NCBI RefSeq assembly: GCF_043194295.1 | Contig: NZ_JBAFVK010000021.1 | DNA from: Xanthobacter autotrophicus | Lineage (GTDB): Bacteria; Pseudomonadota; Alphaproteobacteria; Rhizobiales; Xanthobacteraceae | Strand: one strand, 5' to 3' | Length of the DNA stretch: 64,000 bases | Shown: positions 8,688 through 16,436 of the stretch, one piece after another | How positions within the stretch are numbered: the stretch's first letter is position 1 | Layout: each line of letters opens with the position of its first letter | Translations under genes and position numbers: made by a program | Notes under the pieces: generated by a model | Databases searched by the model: none | What the model was told of the DNA's origin: nothing | Seen by the model: only the letters and a program-made list of their open reading frames with translations

Positions 8688-9472
8688 CCGAACCGCGCGC
8701 CGATGCCCCGCCCCGAATCGAGGCCAACGGGCTTACCAAGCGCTTCAGCGGCGTTACCGTCGTGGACAACGTCTCCTTCCTGGTGGAGCCAGGTCAGATC
8801 CTCGGCCTCATCGGCCCCAACGGCGCCGGCAAGACGACCCTGTTCAACCTGATGTCCGGCGTGCTCAAGCCCGATGCCGGCCGCCTGGTGGTGAACGGCG
8901 TGGAGGCGAGCGGCCTTCCGCCCCACCGCCTCGCCCGGCTGGGGCTGGTGCGCACCTTCCAGCTCGCCCGCGAACTCGACAAGCTCACGGTGCTCGAGAA
9001 CGTGCTCCTCGCCGCGCGGACAAATGCCGGCGAAAGCCTCACCGGCGCCCTTTTCCGGCCCGCTGCGGTACGCCTCGACGAGCGGGCGGCCACCGAGCGG
9101 GCCCGCGAGATGCTGGCCCTGGTCTCGCTCTCGGATCACGAGTCCAAGCCCGCAGCAAACCTGTCCGGCGGTCAGAAGAAGCTGCTGGAGATGGCGCGCT
9201 GCCTGATGGCGGAGGCGGACACCATCCTCCTCGACGAGATCGCAGCAGGGGTGGCGCCGCACCTCGTGGACGAGATCGCCCTGCTCATCCAGCGGCTCAA
9301 CCGCGAGCACGGCAAGACCTTCGTGGTCATCGAGCACAATATCGGTTTCATCCGCGCGTTGGCCTCCCGCGTGGTGGTGATGGCCGCCGGCCGCGTGCTG
9401 GCGGAAGGCAGCTTTGCCCATGTCTCCGCCAATCCCGCCGTCGTCGAATCCTACCTGGGACAGGCCGCATGA
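8684..9472 (+). CDS. livG: Branched-chain-type ABC transporter ATPase LivG
   Basis: A 262-residue ATPase. Walker A is GPNGAGKTT, the signature is LSGGQKKLLEMARCLM, Walker B is ADTILLDEIAAG and the H-loop is VVIEHNIGFIRA. The LivG-specific insert GLVRTFQLARELDKLTVLENVLLAA is present. Note the glutamate-alanine change around the Walker B/D-loop: DEIAAGVAP in place of the usual DEPAAGLNP. Four-base overlaps join it to tetR and livF. Homologues import branched-chain amino acids, amides or urea; the actual solute here is unknown. Confidence 0.88.
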   Translation: MTEPRADAPPRIEANGLTKRFSGVTVVDNVSFLVEPGQILGLIGPNGAGKTTLFNLMSGVLKPDAGRLVVNGVEASGLPPHRLARLGLVRTFQLARELDKLTVLENVLLAARTNAGESLTGALFRPAAVRLDERAATERAREMLALVSLSDHESKPAANLSGGQKKLLEMARCLMAEADTILLDEIAAGVAPHLVDEIALLIQRLNREHGKTFVVIEHNIGFIRALASRVVVMAAGRVLAEGSFAHVSANPAVVESYLGQAA

Positions 9473-10179
9473 CGCTTCTGTGCCTCCAGAACCTGCGCGC
9501 CGGATATGGCGGCGGCGACATCGTCCACGGCGTCGACCTTGCGGTCGCGCCGGGCGAGATGGTCGCCCTCGTCGGGCCCAACGGCGCCGGCAAGTCCACC
9601 CTTCTCAAGGCCATTGCCGGCGTGGCCAAGGTCACCGGCGGAACGCTGACGCTGGACGAGCGGAACCTCATTCCCCTCACCCCGGCCGCCCGCGCCCAGG
9701 CGGGCGCGGTGTTCATGCCGCAGGACCGCAACGTGTTCCGCACGCTCACCGTCACCGAGAACCTGTCCGTCAGCGCCTGGGGCTGCCGCGACATCGCACA
9801 GCGGCGCGCGGAGGTGACGAGCCTTCTACCCACCATGCGCCCCTATATGCACAAGCGGGCCGGCGGCCTGTCGGGCGGCCAGCGGCAGATGGTTGCGCTC
9901 GGCATGGCGCTGATGGCCCGGCCCCGCGTTCTGCTGGTGGACGAGCCCACCGCGGGACTGTCTCCCCTGCTGGTGGGCGAGATGCTGGACGTGCTGCGCG
10001 AGCTCGCAGCGGCCGCCGCCCTCGGCATCCTCATCGTCGAGCAGAACGCCCGCGCGGCCCTTGAGCGGGCAGACCGGGCGCTCGTGCTGGTGGACGGCCG
10101 GGTGGTGCGGTCGGGCAGCGCGGCGGTGCTGGCGCAGGAGCCGGATTTCGGCGCGCTCTTCTTCGGGGAGGCTGCCTGA
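9469..10179 (+). CDS. livF: Branched-chain-type ABC transporter ATPase LivF
   Basis: A 236-residue ATPase with Walker A GPNGAGKST, signature LSGGQRQMVALGMALM, Walker B RVLLVDEPTAGLSP and H-loop IVEQNARAALERADRAL, the EQN form being typical of LivF. It forms the second nucleotide-binding subunit with LivG. The gene overlaps livG by four bases and shares a single base with livH, so translational coupling is likely along the operon. Confidence 0.88.
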   Translation: MTLLCLQNLRAGYGGGDIVHGVDLAVAPGEMVALVGPNGAGKSTLLKAIAGVAKVTGGTLTLDERNLIPLTPAARAQAGAVFMPQDRNVFRTLTVTENLSVSAWGCRDIAQRRAEVTSLLPTMRPYMHKRAGGLSGGQRQMVALGMALMARPRVLLVDEPTAGLSPLLVGEMLDVLRELAAAAALGILIVEQNARAALERADRALVLVDGRVVRSGSAAVLAQEPDFGALFFGEAA

Positions 10180-11036
10180 TGCAGATGTTCATCAATGCGC
10201 TGGCGACGGCGGCGATCCTTGCACCGGCAGCGGTTGCCTTCACCCTCATCTTCACCTTGTTCCGCTACGCCAATTTCGCGGCCGGCGGCTTTGTCACCGT
10301 GGGCGCCTTCGCCGCTTGGACGCTGAACGCGCCGCTCGGCCTGCCGCTCTGGGCCGGGGGCGTCGGCGCCATGGGCGTGTGCGCGGGGGCGGTGGCGCTC
10401 AGCGACCGGGTGGTCTTCCGGCCCCTGCGCGGCCGGAGCGGCGGCACGCTGCTGCTCGTCTCCATCGCCTTGTCCTTCGTCATCGAGAACATCATCCGCT
10501 TCTGCTTCGGCGCGCAGGTGAAGGGCTTCGACCTGCCGCTCACTGGCCCCATGGTCTTCGCCGGCCTGCGGGTGCCCAAGGAGACCGTCTGGGTCATCTC
10601 CATCTCGCTCATCGCCACCCTGGCGGTGGGTGCGCTCCTAACCTTTACGCCCATCGGCCGGGCGCTGCGGGCGGTGGCGGACAATGCCTCCCTCGCCAAT
10701 GTGCGCGGCCTGCCTGTGCCGGGCGTGGAGGCTTTCGGGGTCATCGTCGCCGGGGCCCTGTTCGGCCTCTCGGGGACGCTGGTGGGCGTGGATCTCGCCA
10801 TCGATCCCAACCTCAACTGGGCCATCGCCATCCCGGTGATCGCCGCGGCCATCGTCGGCGGCCTCGGCTCGCCGCTGGGGGCGGCCATCGGCGCCGTCGT
10901 CATCGGGCTCGCGGAGGAACTGACCGCGGCCCACTTCTCGCCCACCTACAAGGGCGCCGTGGGCTTCGTGGTGATCGCCCTCGTGCTGCTGCTGCGCCCG
11001 CAGGGGCTGCTCGGCACCAAGGTGGAGCGCAAGTAA
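10179..11036 (+). CDS. livH: Branched-chain-type ABC transporter permease LivH
   Basis: A 285-residue inner-membrane permease with about eight hydrophobic segments. Family motifs include FRYANFAAGGFVTVGAF near the start and AIAIPVIAAAIVGGLGSPLGAAIGA in the second half, the latter being the conserved loop contacting the ATPases. The length is typical. It sits between livF and livM in the order G-F-H-M-K. Confidence 0.87.
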   Translation: MQMFINALATAAILAPAAVAFTLIFTLFRYANFAAGGFVTVGAFAAWTLNAPLGLPLWAGGVGAMGVCAGAVALSDRVVFRPLRGRSGGTLLLVSIALSFVIENIIRFCFGAQVKGFDLPLTGPMVFAGLRVPKETVWVISISLIATLAVGALLTFTPIGRALRAVADNASLANVRGLPVPGVEAFGVIVAGALFGLSGTLVGVDLAIDPNLNWAIAIPVIAAAIVGGLGSPLGAAIGAVVIGLAEELTAAHFSPTYKGAVGFVVIALVLLLRPQGLLGTKVERK

Positions 11037-11041
11037 GCCCC

Positions 11042-11971
11042 ATGGATGCCTATCTCGTCGCCATCCTCACCATCGCCGGGATCTACATCATCCTCGCGCT
11101 CGCCCTGAATTTGCAGTTCGGGCTGACCGGCCTCGTCAATTTTGGCGTCGTGGGCTTCTTCTGCCTCGGTGCCTATGCCAGCGGCATCGCCACCGAAAGC
11201 TTCCATGCCCCCTTCGTCGGCGGCCTCTGCGTGGCGATGGTGACGGGCGCCGTCGCCGGGGGGCTGCTGGCGCTGCTCTCCCTGCGCCTGTCCGGCGACT
11301 TCCTCGCCATTGTCACCCTGGGCTTCGCCGAGACCATCCGGCTCATCTTCAACAACGAGGACTGGCTCACCGGCGGCCCCAAGGGCCTGCTGATCATGAC
11401 CCGCCCCGTGCTCGCCGATTACAGTCGCTCGGCCAATGCGTGGATGGTGCTCGCCGTCGTCCTGACCGGGGCCGTCCTCACACTGGCGCTGATGCTGCGT
11501 CTGGCCGGCACACCCTACGGCCGCGTGTTGCGCGCCATCCGCGAAGACGAGCTGGTTCCCGCGACCCTGGGCAAGAACGTCTTTGTCTATCGCCTCCAGT
11601 CCTTCGTCATCGGCAGCGTGCTCATGGCCGCCGCCGGCTCGCTCTATGCCCACTACGTGCAGACCATCACGCCGGACAACTTCACGACGCCGGTGGCAAT
11701 CCTGGTGTGGATGTCGGTCATCGTCGGCGGCCCCGGCAACATGCTCGGCTCCGTGATCGGGGCGCTGGTGGTGGTGACCATCTACGAAGGCAGCCGCTTC
11801 CTCACCCCCTGGCTCGGCTTTCTCGATGCCGAGCAGGTCTCGGCCCTGCGTTTCATCGTCATCGGCACGGTGCTGATCCTCGTCATCCGCTTCCGCCCCG
11901 AGGGGTTGCTGCCCGAGCCGAAGCATACGCCCGTCGTGCCCGCCACCCGCCGCCCCGCACTGAAAGGATAA
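11042..11971 (+). CDS. livM: Branched-chain-type ABC transporter permease LivM
   Basis: A 309-residue permease starting MDAYLVAILTIAGIYIILAL. The LivM hallmarks LNLQFGLTGLVNFGVVGFFCLGAYASG and VWMSVIVGGPGNMLGSVIGALVV are present, with about nine membrane segments. It pairs with LivH to form the pore. Its stop codon shares one base with the start of the substrate-binding protein gene. Confidence 0.87.
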   Translation: MDAYLVAILTIAGIYIILALALNLQFGLTGLVNFGVVGFFCLGAYASGIATESFHAPFVGGLCVAMVTGAVAGGLLALLSLRLSGDFLAIVTLGFAETIRLIFNNEDWLTGGPKGLLIMTRPVLADYSRSANAWMVLAVVLTGAVLTLALMLRLAGTPYGRVLRAIREDELVPATLGKNVFVYRLQSFVIGSVLMAAAGSLYAHYVQTITPDNFTTPVAILVWMSVIVGGPGNMLGSVIGALVVVTIYEGSRFLTPWLGFLDAEQVSALRFIVIGTVLILVIRFRPEGLLPEPKHTPVVPATRRPALKG

Positions 11972-13203
11972 TGGCCATGGACCTCACTCGCAGGCTGTTC
12001 CTCACCGGAACGACCCTTGCCGTCGCCGCGCCCGCCCTGCTGCGCCACGGCCTTGCCCAGTCCGAGCCCATCAAGGTCGGCAGCCTCGTGCCGCTGTCCG
12101 GCGGCGGCGGACCCTACGGCCCGGAGAAGGCGCAGGCGCACAAGGCGGTGGTGGAACTGGTGAATAAGCAGGGCGGTGTACTTGGCCGCCAGGTGGTGCT
12201 CATCTCCGAGAATTCCGAGACCAATCCGGAAGCCGCGGTGCGCGCCGCGCGCAAGATGATCGATGCCGACCGCGTCTGCGCCATCCTCGGCACCTGGGCC
12301 TCTTCAGTGACCCTTGGCATCATGCCCCTGTGCCAGGAAGCCAACGTCGTCCAGATCTTCACCGGCTCCTCCGACACCCTGCCGAACGGCGACAAGAAGC
12401 GCCTGTGCTACAACCTTCAGCCGCTGAACAAGGCCTGGTGCGTGGCGTTGGCCGACCTCGCCGCCAAGCGGGGCGAGCTGAAGATCGCCTTTGCCGGCCC
12501 GAAGAACGACTTCGCTGCCTCCATGGGCGAGAGCTTCAGCAAGGCCCTGGAGAAGGTGGGGGGCAAGATCGTCGGCGAGCCGCTCTACTACAACCCGAAC
12601 CAGGTGTCCTACCGCGCCGAGGCGGAGCGCCTGATCAGCTCGGGCGCGCCGGCCCTGTTCCTGGCGGGCTATGTCACCGACCTCACGCCTGTCTATCGCG
12701 AGCTGGTGCGCGGTGGCTATCAGGGGAAGGTCTTCGCGTTGTCCTTCGCCGTGGGCCCGCAGTTCAAGCAGGCGGTGGGGACCGCCGCCAACGGCATCCT
12801 GCACGGCTCGCCCGTGCCGCCGGTGGGCAAGGATACCTACGATGCCTATCTGAATCTCGTGGGTCTCAAGCCCAACGGGCAGGTGCAGAATTCCTATGGC
12901 TGCGCCGCCTATGACGAGATGAACCTGCTGCTGCTCGGCATCGCCAGCGCCAAGTCCACCGAAGGCCCCAAGATCGCCGAGCACATCATGAAGGTGGCCA
13001 ACGGCCCGGGCGAGCGCGTGACCACTTTCGAGCAGGGCGCCAAGCTGCTCGCCGAGGGCAAAACCATCAATTACGACGGAGCCAGTTCCTCGGCGGACTT
13101 CCTGCCCAACGGCATGCTCAAGAGCCGCGATTTCGCGCTCTATGAGATCCAGGGCGACAAGGACGTGCTCCTCACCACGACCACCAGCGAAGCCGAGCAG
13201 TGA
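11971..13203 (+). CDS. ABC transporter periplasmic substrate-binding protein (LivK family, Tat signal)
   Basis: A 410-residue type I periplasmic binding protein. The N-terminus DLTRRLFLTGTTLAVAAPALL is a twin-arginine (Tat) export signal, so the protein is probably exported folded. The mature domain starts about residue 30 (SEPIKVGSLVPLSGGGGPYG), and ILGTWASSVTLGIMPLCQE and QIFTGSSDT are typical of the hinge and ligand region. It ends the tetR-livGFHM operon and determines which solute is taken up; the neighbouring hydrolases suggest a cyclic nitrogen compound, which is inference. Confidence 0.87.
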   Translation: MAMDLTRRLFLTGTTLAVAAPALLRHGLAQSEPIKVGSLVPLSGGGGPYGPEKAQAHKAVVELVNKQGGVLGRQVVLISENSETNPEAAVRAARKMIDADRVCAILGTWASSVTLGIMPLCQEANVVQIFTGSSDTLPNGDKKRLCYNLQPLNKAWCVALADLAAKRGELKIAFAGPKNDFAASMGESFSKALEKVGGKIVGEPLYYNPNQVSYRAEAERLISSGAPALFLAGYVTDLTPVYRELVRGGYQGKVFALSFAVGPQFKQAVGTAANGILHGSPVPPVGKDTYDAYLNLVGLKPNGQVQNSYGCAAYDEMNLLLLGIASAKSTEGPKIAEHIMKVANGPGERVTTFEQGAKLLAEGKTINYDGASSSADFLPNGMLKSRDFALYEIQGDKDVLLTTTTSEAEQ

Positions 13204-13303
13204 CGCGGAGGCGCCGAACCGCCCGTGAGTTCGTCGGAGGCCCCATCTCCTGAAAAGGTGTGCGTCTGCCGGTGCAGTTGGTCTCTTCGGAACGGGGCCT
13301 GAT

Positions 13304-13481
13304 ACCAATGGCGCGTGAGCTCGACTCGCGAGCCATTGGTCCAACCAGGCGGACGCTTGAGCGTACAAGACCGAGGTCGCTGGGCTCAGGCGGTGATGGC
13401 GAGGCTTGGCAGGCGGCGAGGGTACACCGGACGGCTGTGGTCCCTCGCCCCCGTCGCGTTTTTTCAGTTCGCAATTGCGAA
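13304..13481. repeat. Two inverted repeats between livK and the HPP gene
   Basis: The 306 bases between the two genes hold no coding frame I can support. An imperfect dyad spans 13304-13340: ACCAATGGC at the left end mirrors GCCATTGGT at the right, with mostly paired bases inward, and there is no T-run, so it is not an obvious terminator. A perfect 14-base palindrome TTCGCAATTGCGAA lies at 13468-13481, 28 bases before the HPP start, the right place for an operator. Confidence 0.5.
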
Positions 13482-13509
13482 TGGATCGCGCATGGGTGCA
13501 AAATAAGGC

Positions 13510-14043
13510 ATGCCTTCTTCGACGCCAAAGCCTGGCATCTCATCGGAAACGCGCGCCCCGGCGCAGACCTTTCGCGACAAGCACGGGCGCGCACTGCTCT
13601 GGTGCTGGCAGGGGCTGGGCGGGACGCTGGCGGTCGCGGTCATGGAAGTCGCGGCTTATTTTGGCGAGACGCCTCTGGCTCTCATTCCGTTCGCCACCTC
13701 CATCGTCCTTGTACTGGGCATGCCGGAAGCCGAGGCCGCCCAGCCTCGCGCATTGGTGGGCGGCCATCTGGTCTCGACGCTGGTAGGCTTCGCCATGCTC
13801 GCCGTCTTCGGGCGTTCGGAACCGGCCGCGGCGGCGGCGGTGGGGCTTGCCATGGTCGCCATGCGGGCCAGTGGCACCATGCATCCACCTGCGGCCATCA
13901 ATCCCATCATCGTGGTTATGGAGGCCATGAAGCCGGGCTTCCTGCTGGTCCCAGTGGGTTTCGGCGCGGTGCTTCTGTCCTTCTATGCGTTCGGTTGGCA
14001 CAATCTGGCACGGCGGGGAAGCTGGCCATTGCGCTGGTGGTAA
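13510..14043 (+). CDS. HPP-family membrane protein
   Basis: A 177-residue integral membrane protein with four or five hydrophobic segments. The defining His-Pro-Pro is at residues 125-127 within GTMHPPAAINP. A cytoplasmic N-terminal tail of about 30 residues precedes the first helix (WCWQGLGGTLAVAVMEVAAY). Plant and cyanobacterial HPP proteins have been linked to nitrite transport, but bacterial members are mostly uncharacterised. It stops 14 bases from the convergent DUF1275 gene. The palindrome at 13468-13481 may control it. Confidence 0.8.
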   Translation: MPSSTPKPGISSETRAPAQTFRDKHGRALLWCWQGLGGTLAVAVMEVAAYFGETPLALIPFATSIVLVLGMPEAEAAQPRALVGGHLVSTLVGFAMLAVFGRSEPAAAAAVGLAMVAMRASGTMHPPAAINPIIVVMEAMKPGFLLVPVGFGAVLLSFYAFGWHNLARRGSWPLRWW

Positions 14044-14057
14044 GACCGGCGACTGCG

Positions 14058-14783
14058 TCAGAGCCAGCCCGAGACCAGGCATGTCATCATGCCGGCGACC
14101 AGTGCCGCGGCAATGCCGAGGCACGTTGCCAGGCTGAACGTGCCCAGGGCTTGGGCTCCGAGGATGATGCCGGCGATGAAGGCGCTCCACGACAGGGCGT
14201 TCAGCGCCGCTTTCCCGGCTTCTACCCTGTCCCGCCGGCTCCGCGCCAACGACTGCCCCAGATTGAACAGCATGCCTGTGATGAAGCTGCGGCCGATATC
14301 CGCGCCTGCCACCACCTGATGCAGTACGTTTTGCAGGCCCATGGCGACCACGACCATGAGAAGGCCTGCGCGGCCATGATCAAGGCGGGCAAGGACGATC
14401 GCCGAAAGAAACAGTGCCAGCTCGATGGCGAGCACGGTGGCCATATGCGTGTCGCCGATCCGGTCGCTCACCCTGGTGCCGAGGCATGAGCCGGTGACGA
14501 AGGCGAGAACGAACAGGGCAACCCACGCGGCATCCGTCCAGTGCCCGGTTCCCAGCGACAAGCCGAGATGCGTGCTGTTGCCGCTCATGAACGATACGTA
14601 GAGGTGGTCGAGCTTGGTGAAGCCCACCGCGTCCATGTACCCCGCGAGCCCCGTCAGCAACAGGCAGAAGGCGGTCGGATGGCGCAACGCTGTCCCGGGC
14701 CATTGCGCGCGCGGAGCGGCCCGGGTGTCGGCCGGGGCGGTCCGAAGGGGGCTGATCTGGTTCGACACCGGCTGGCTCCACAT
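14058..14783 (-). CDS. DUF1275 (YoaK-family) membrane protein
   Basis: A 241-residue membrane protein with about six helices. Diagnostic segments are FCLLLTGLAGYMDAVGFTKL and YVSFMSGNSTHLGLSLG near the start, and AMGLQNVLHQ in the centre, all typical of the DUF1275 family. An open frame extends about 118 codons further upstream, but that part is arginine-rich and unlike the family, so I start at the ATG at 14783. The function of the family is unknown; it is convergent with the HPP gene. Confidence 0.82.
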   Translation of the reverse strand: MWSQPVSNQISPLRTAPADTRAAPRAQWPGTALRHPTAFCLLLTGLAGYMDAVGFTKLDHLYVSFMSGNSTHLGLSLGTGHWTDAAWVALFVLAFVTGSCLGTRVSDRIGDTHMATVLAIELALFLSAIVLARLDHGRAGLLMVVVAMGLQNVLHQVVAGADIGRSFITGMLFNLGQSLARSRRDRVEAGKAALNALSWSAFIAGIILGAQALGTFSLATCLGIAAALVAGMMTCLVSGWL

Positions 14784-15201
14784 GCATTCGGCACACTGGG
14801 TCTGCTCTCGCCGGCGCCGCCTCCAGAAGTGATGCGGGCCGGACAAGGGCCTCGCAAGCCTGGGGCTGTTCGGCATGTCGGGTCTTCCGCGCCGGCCGCG
14901 CGTCTTGCCTGATCGCCTGCCGGTGATGGTTGCCATGGCCCGCACCGCGACGCAGCGGACGGGAGAGACATCTCTCCGGGATCGGCAAGGCATGCGCTCC
15001 AGACCACGCCGGCGTTCTCGCTGTCGCAACGGGCCGCGGCGCGCGACGCGATCGGGTTGGCTCCGTTCCGGGCGTTTCCGGCGTATTCCATACCTTCGTT
15101 TCGACACCGCATAGGCACGTATGCTGCTAGCAAACAATCATAGAATTGTTGATCTGACGGACGCGAAATACAGTTACGACATCAGAAACGGAGTGTTCGT
15201 C
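14784..15201. other. Non-coding stretch with promoter-like end
   Basis: Bases 14784-15110 are GC-rich and contain only arginine-rich open frames that look like chance. From 15111 to 15190 the sequence becomes less GC-rich (CTAGCAAACAATCATAGAATTG), consistent with a promoter for the small secreted protein gene. I see no RNA gene or repeat here. Confidence 0.4.
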
Positions 15202-15489
15202 ATGTCCATCAAGTCCATTGTGCTCGCCGCCGGTGCCACCCTCGTGATCGTGTCTTCTGCCGGTGCCGCCTTCGCCGATCCCTATATCCAGAAGGAGAAC
15301 AAGGAGCAGTACGCGGTCTCCGCCCAGGAGAGCCTGATCCCGACCTCCAGGCAGGCCGTGGCCGCCGAGGAGCAGAAGCTCAAGAGCCCGAGTGCCTTCG
15401 GCACGCCTGGCCCCTATTACGCCTCCGAGAAGCCCTTCGAGGTCGGCAATCCCCACTGGGGCCCGGCCGAGGATGCCGACCAGAACTAA
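15202..15489 (+). CDS. Small secreted protein of unknown function
   Basis: A 95-residue protein with a clear Sec signal peptide (MSIKSIVLAAGATLVIVSSA, cleavage likely after AAFA) and a polar mature part of about 70 residues rich in Glu, Lys and Pro. I do not recognise a domain. There are no cysteines or histidine clusters that would suggest metal or heme binding beyond one His near the end (NPHWGPAED). It is monocistronic: its own promoter-like region lies upstream and a strong terminator follows at 15511. Confidence 0.7.
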   Translation: MSIKSIVLAAGATLVIVSSAGAAFADPYIQKENKEQYAVSAQESLIPTSRQAVAAEEQKLKSPSAFGTPGPYYASEKPFEVGNPHWGPAEDADQN

Positions 15490-15510
15490 CGAAAGCCAAC
15501 GTGATAAAGA

Positions 15511-15537
15511 AAAGGGCCGCACAAGCGGCCCTTTTTC
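15511..15537 (+). terminator. Rho-independent terminator after the small secreted protein gene
   Basis: AAAGGGCCGC (15511-15520) pairs perfectly with GCGGCCCTTT (15525-15534) across a four-base loop, and the right arm runs into a T-tract. It begins 21 bases after the stop codon. Confidence 0.9.
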
Positions 15538-15804
15538 TATTTCCACATCATCGAGGCAGACTTGCAAAACTGGGCAGCACCAGGGCCGTTGGTCCCCGTC
15601 GCGAGCGGAGCCGAGTGGTCGTGCGCGACGCGCGGCGACCCTGGTGCTTGCGGACTGAATGCTGCCGGGAGGGGCGGCATGAAACAGGCCGGAAGGGCCA
15701 GGGGCCGAGCCCCAGCCGCGAGAGCAGTCTTGAGCAGAGCGGGGCCGGGCAACGGTGCCAGGCAGAGGGGCTGGCGGCCCGCAGGTGCGCGGGTTTCTCG
15801 CGCG

Positions 15805-15850
15805 AAGAAAAGCGCGTTGCAGGCCGGGGGCGCCCCGGCCTGCAACGCGC
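15805..15850 (-). terminator. Rho-independent terminator after the cytochrome b561 gene
   Basis: An 18-bp perfect stem (15812-15829 with 15833-15850) with a three-base loop starts seven bases past the b561 stop codon. Read on the minus strand it is followed by TTTTCTT, as in an intrinsic terminator. The remaining 270 bases up to the terminator at 15511 contain nothing I can interpret. Confidence 0.85.
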
Positions 15851-15857
15851 CACGCAT

Positions 15858-16436
15858 TCACTCGGCGGGATGGACCTGCGCCGAAGGGGCGTGGTCATGG
15901 ATCGGCAAGGGCGCCATGCTCTCGAATACCCCGTCGCGTCGGATGAAAGCGTGAAACAGGGCCGCCGCGATGTGCAGCAAGATCAGCCCGAAGAAGGCGA
16001 AGGCGAAATAGAAATGGGCCTTCCAAAGTACGGCCTGCAAGACGGCGCTTTGCGGTAGAATGGGTGGAAGGTGCAGGCCGCCAAAGAGTAGGATTGGATA
16101 GGCGGCTGCAGACATCATGCCCCAGCCCAGCACAGGCATGGCGATCATGAAGAAGTAGAGCGCGTAGTGGGACAGGTGGGCGACAAGCTTCATCGCTCCG
16201 GGCAGGTTTGCGGGCAACGCCGGCGCCCCCGAACACAGGCGGACCACGAGCCGGATCAAGGCGAGGGCCAGGATGGCCACGCCCAGGGTCTTGTGTGTGG
16301 CAAGCAACGCCAGGTATTTCGGCCCAACGGTGGAGACCATGCCTACGCCGATGAAGAGCATTGCGAGCAGCATGATGGCCATGAGCCAGTGCAGGGCACG
16401 CTGCGGCATTGTGAAATGGATTCTCTGTCCGGTCAT
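15858..16436 (-). CDS. Cytochrome b561-family membrane protein
   Basis: A 192-residue four-helix membrane cytochrome. Candidate heme-binding histidines lie in PQRALHWLMAIML (helix 1), ATHKTLGVAILALALIRL (helix 2), VAHLSHYALYFFMIAMPVLGW (helix 3) and WKAHFYFAFAFFGLILLHIA (helix 4). The family (CybB-like) moves electrons from quinol across the inner membrane. It overlaps the catalase-like gene by four bases, so the two are co-translated, and it may supply electrons to that peroxidase. A strong terminator follows. Confidence 0.87.
   Translation of the reverse strand: MTGQRIHFTMPQRALHWLMAIMLLAMLFIGVGMVSTVGPKYLALLATHKTLGVAILALALIRLVVRLCSGAPALPANLPGAMKLVAHLSHYALYFFMIAMPVLGWGMMSAAAYPILLFGGLHLPPILPQSAVLQAVLWKAHFYFAFAFFGLILLHIAAALFHAFIRRDGVFESMAPLPIHDHAPSAQVHPAE

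Noticed and set aside
10946..11926. Long minus-strand open frame opposite livM
   Set aside because: His/Asp/Gly-rich shadow of the permease gene, no start site or family features.
14784..15137. N-terminal extension of the DUF1275 gene
   Set aside because: Arginine-rich, unlike the family, and the ATG at 14783 gives the normal length.
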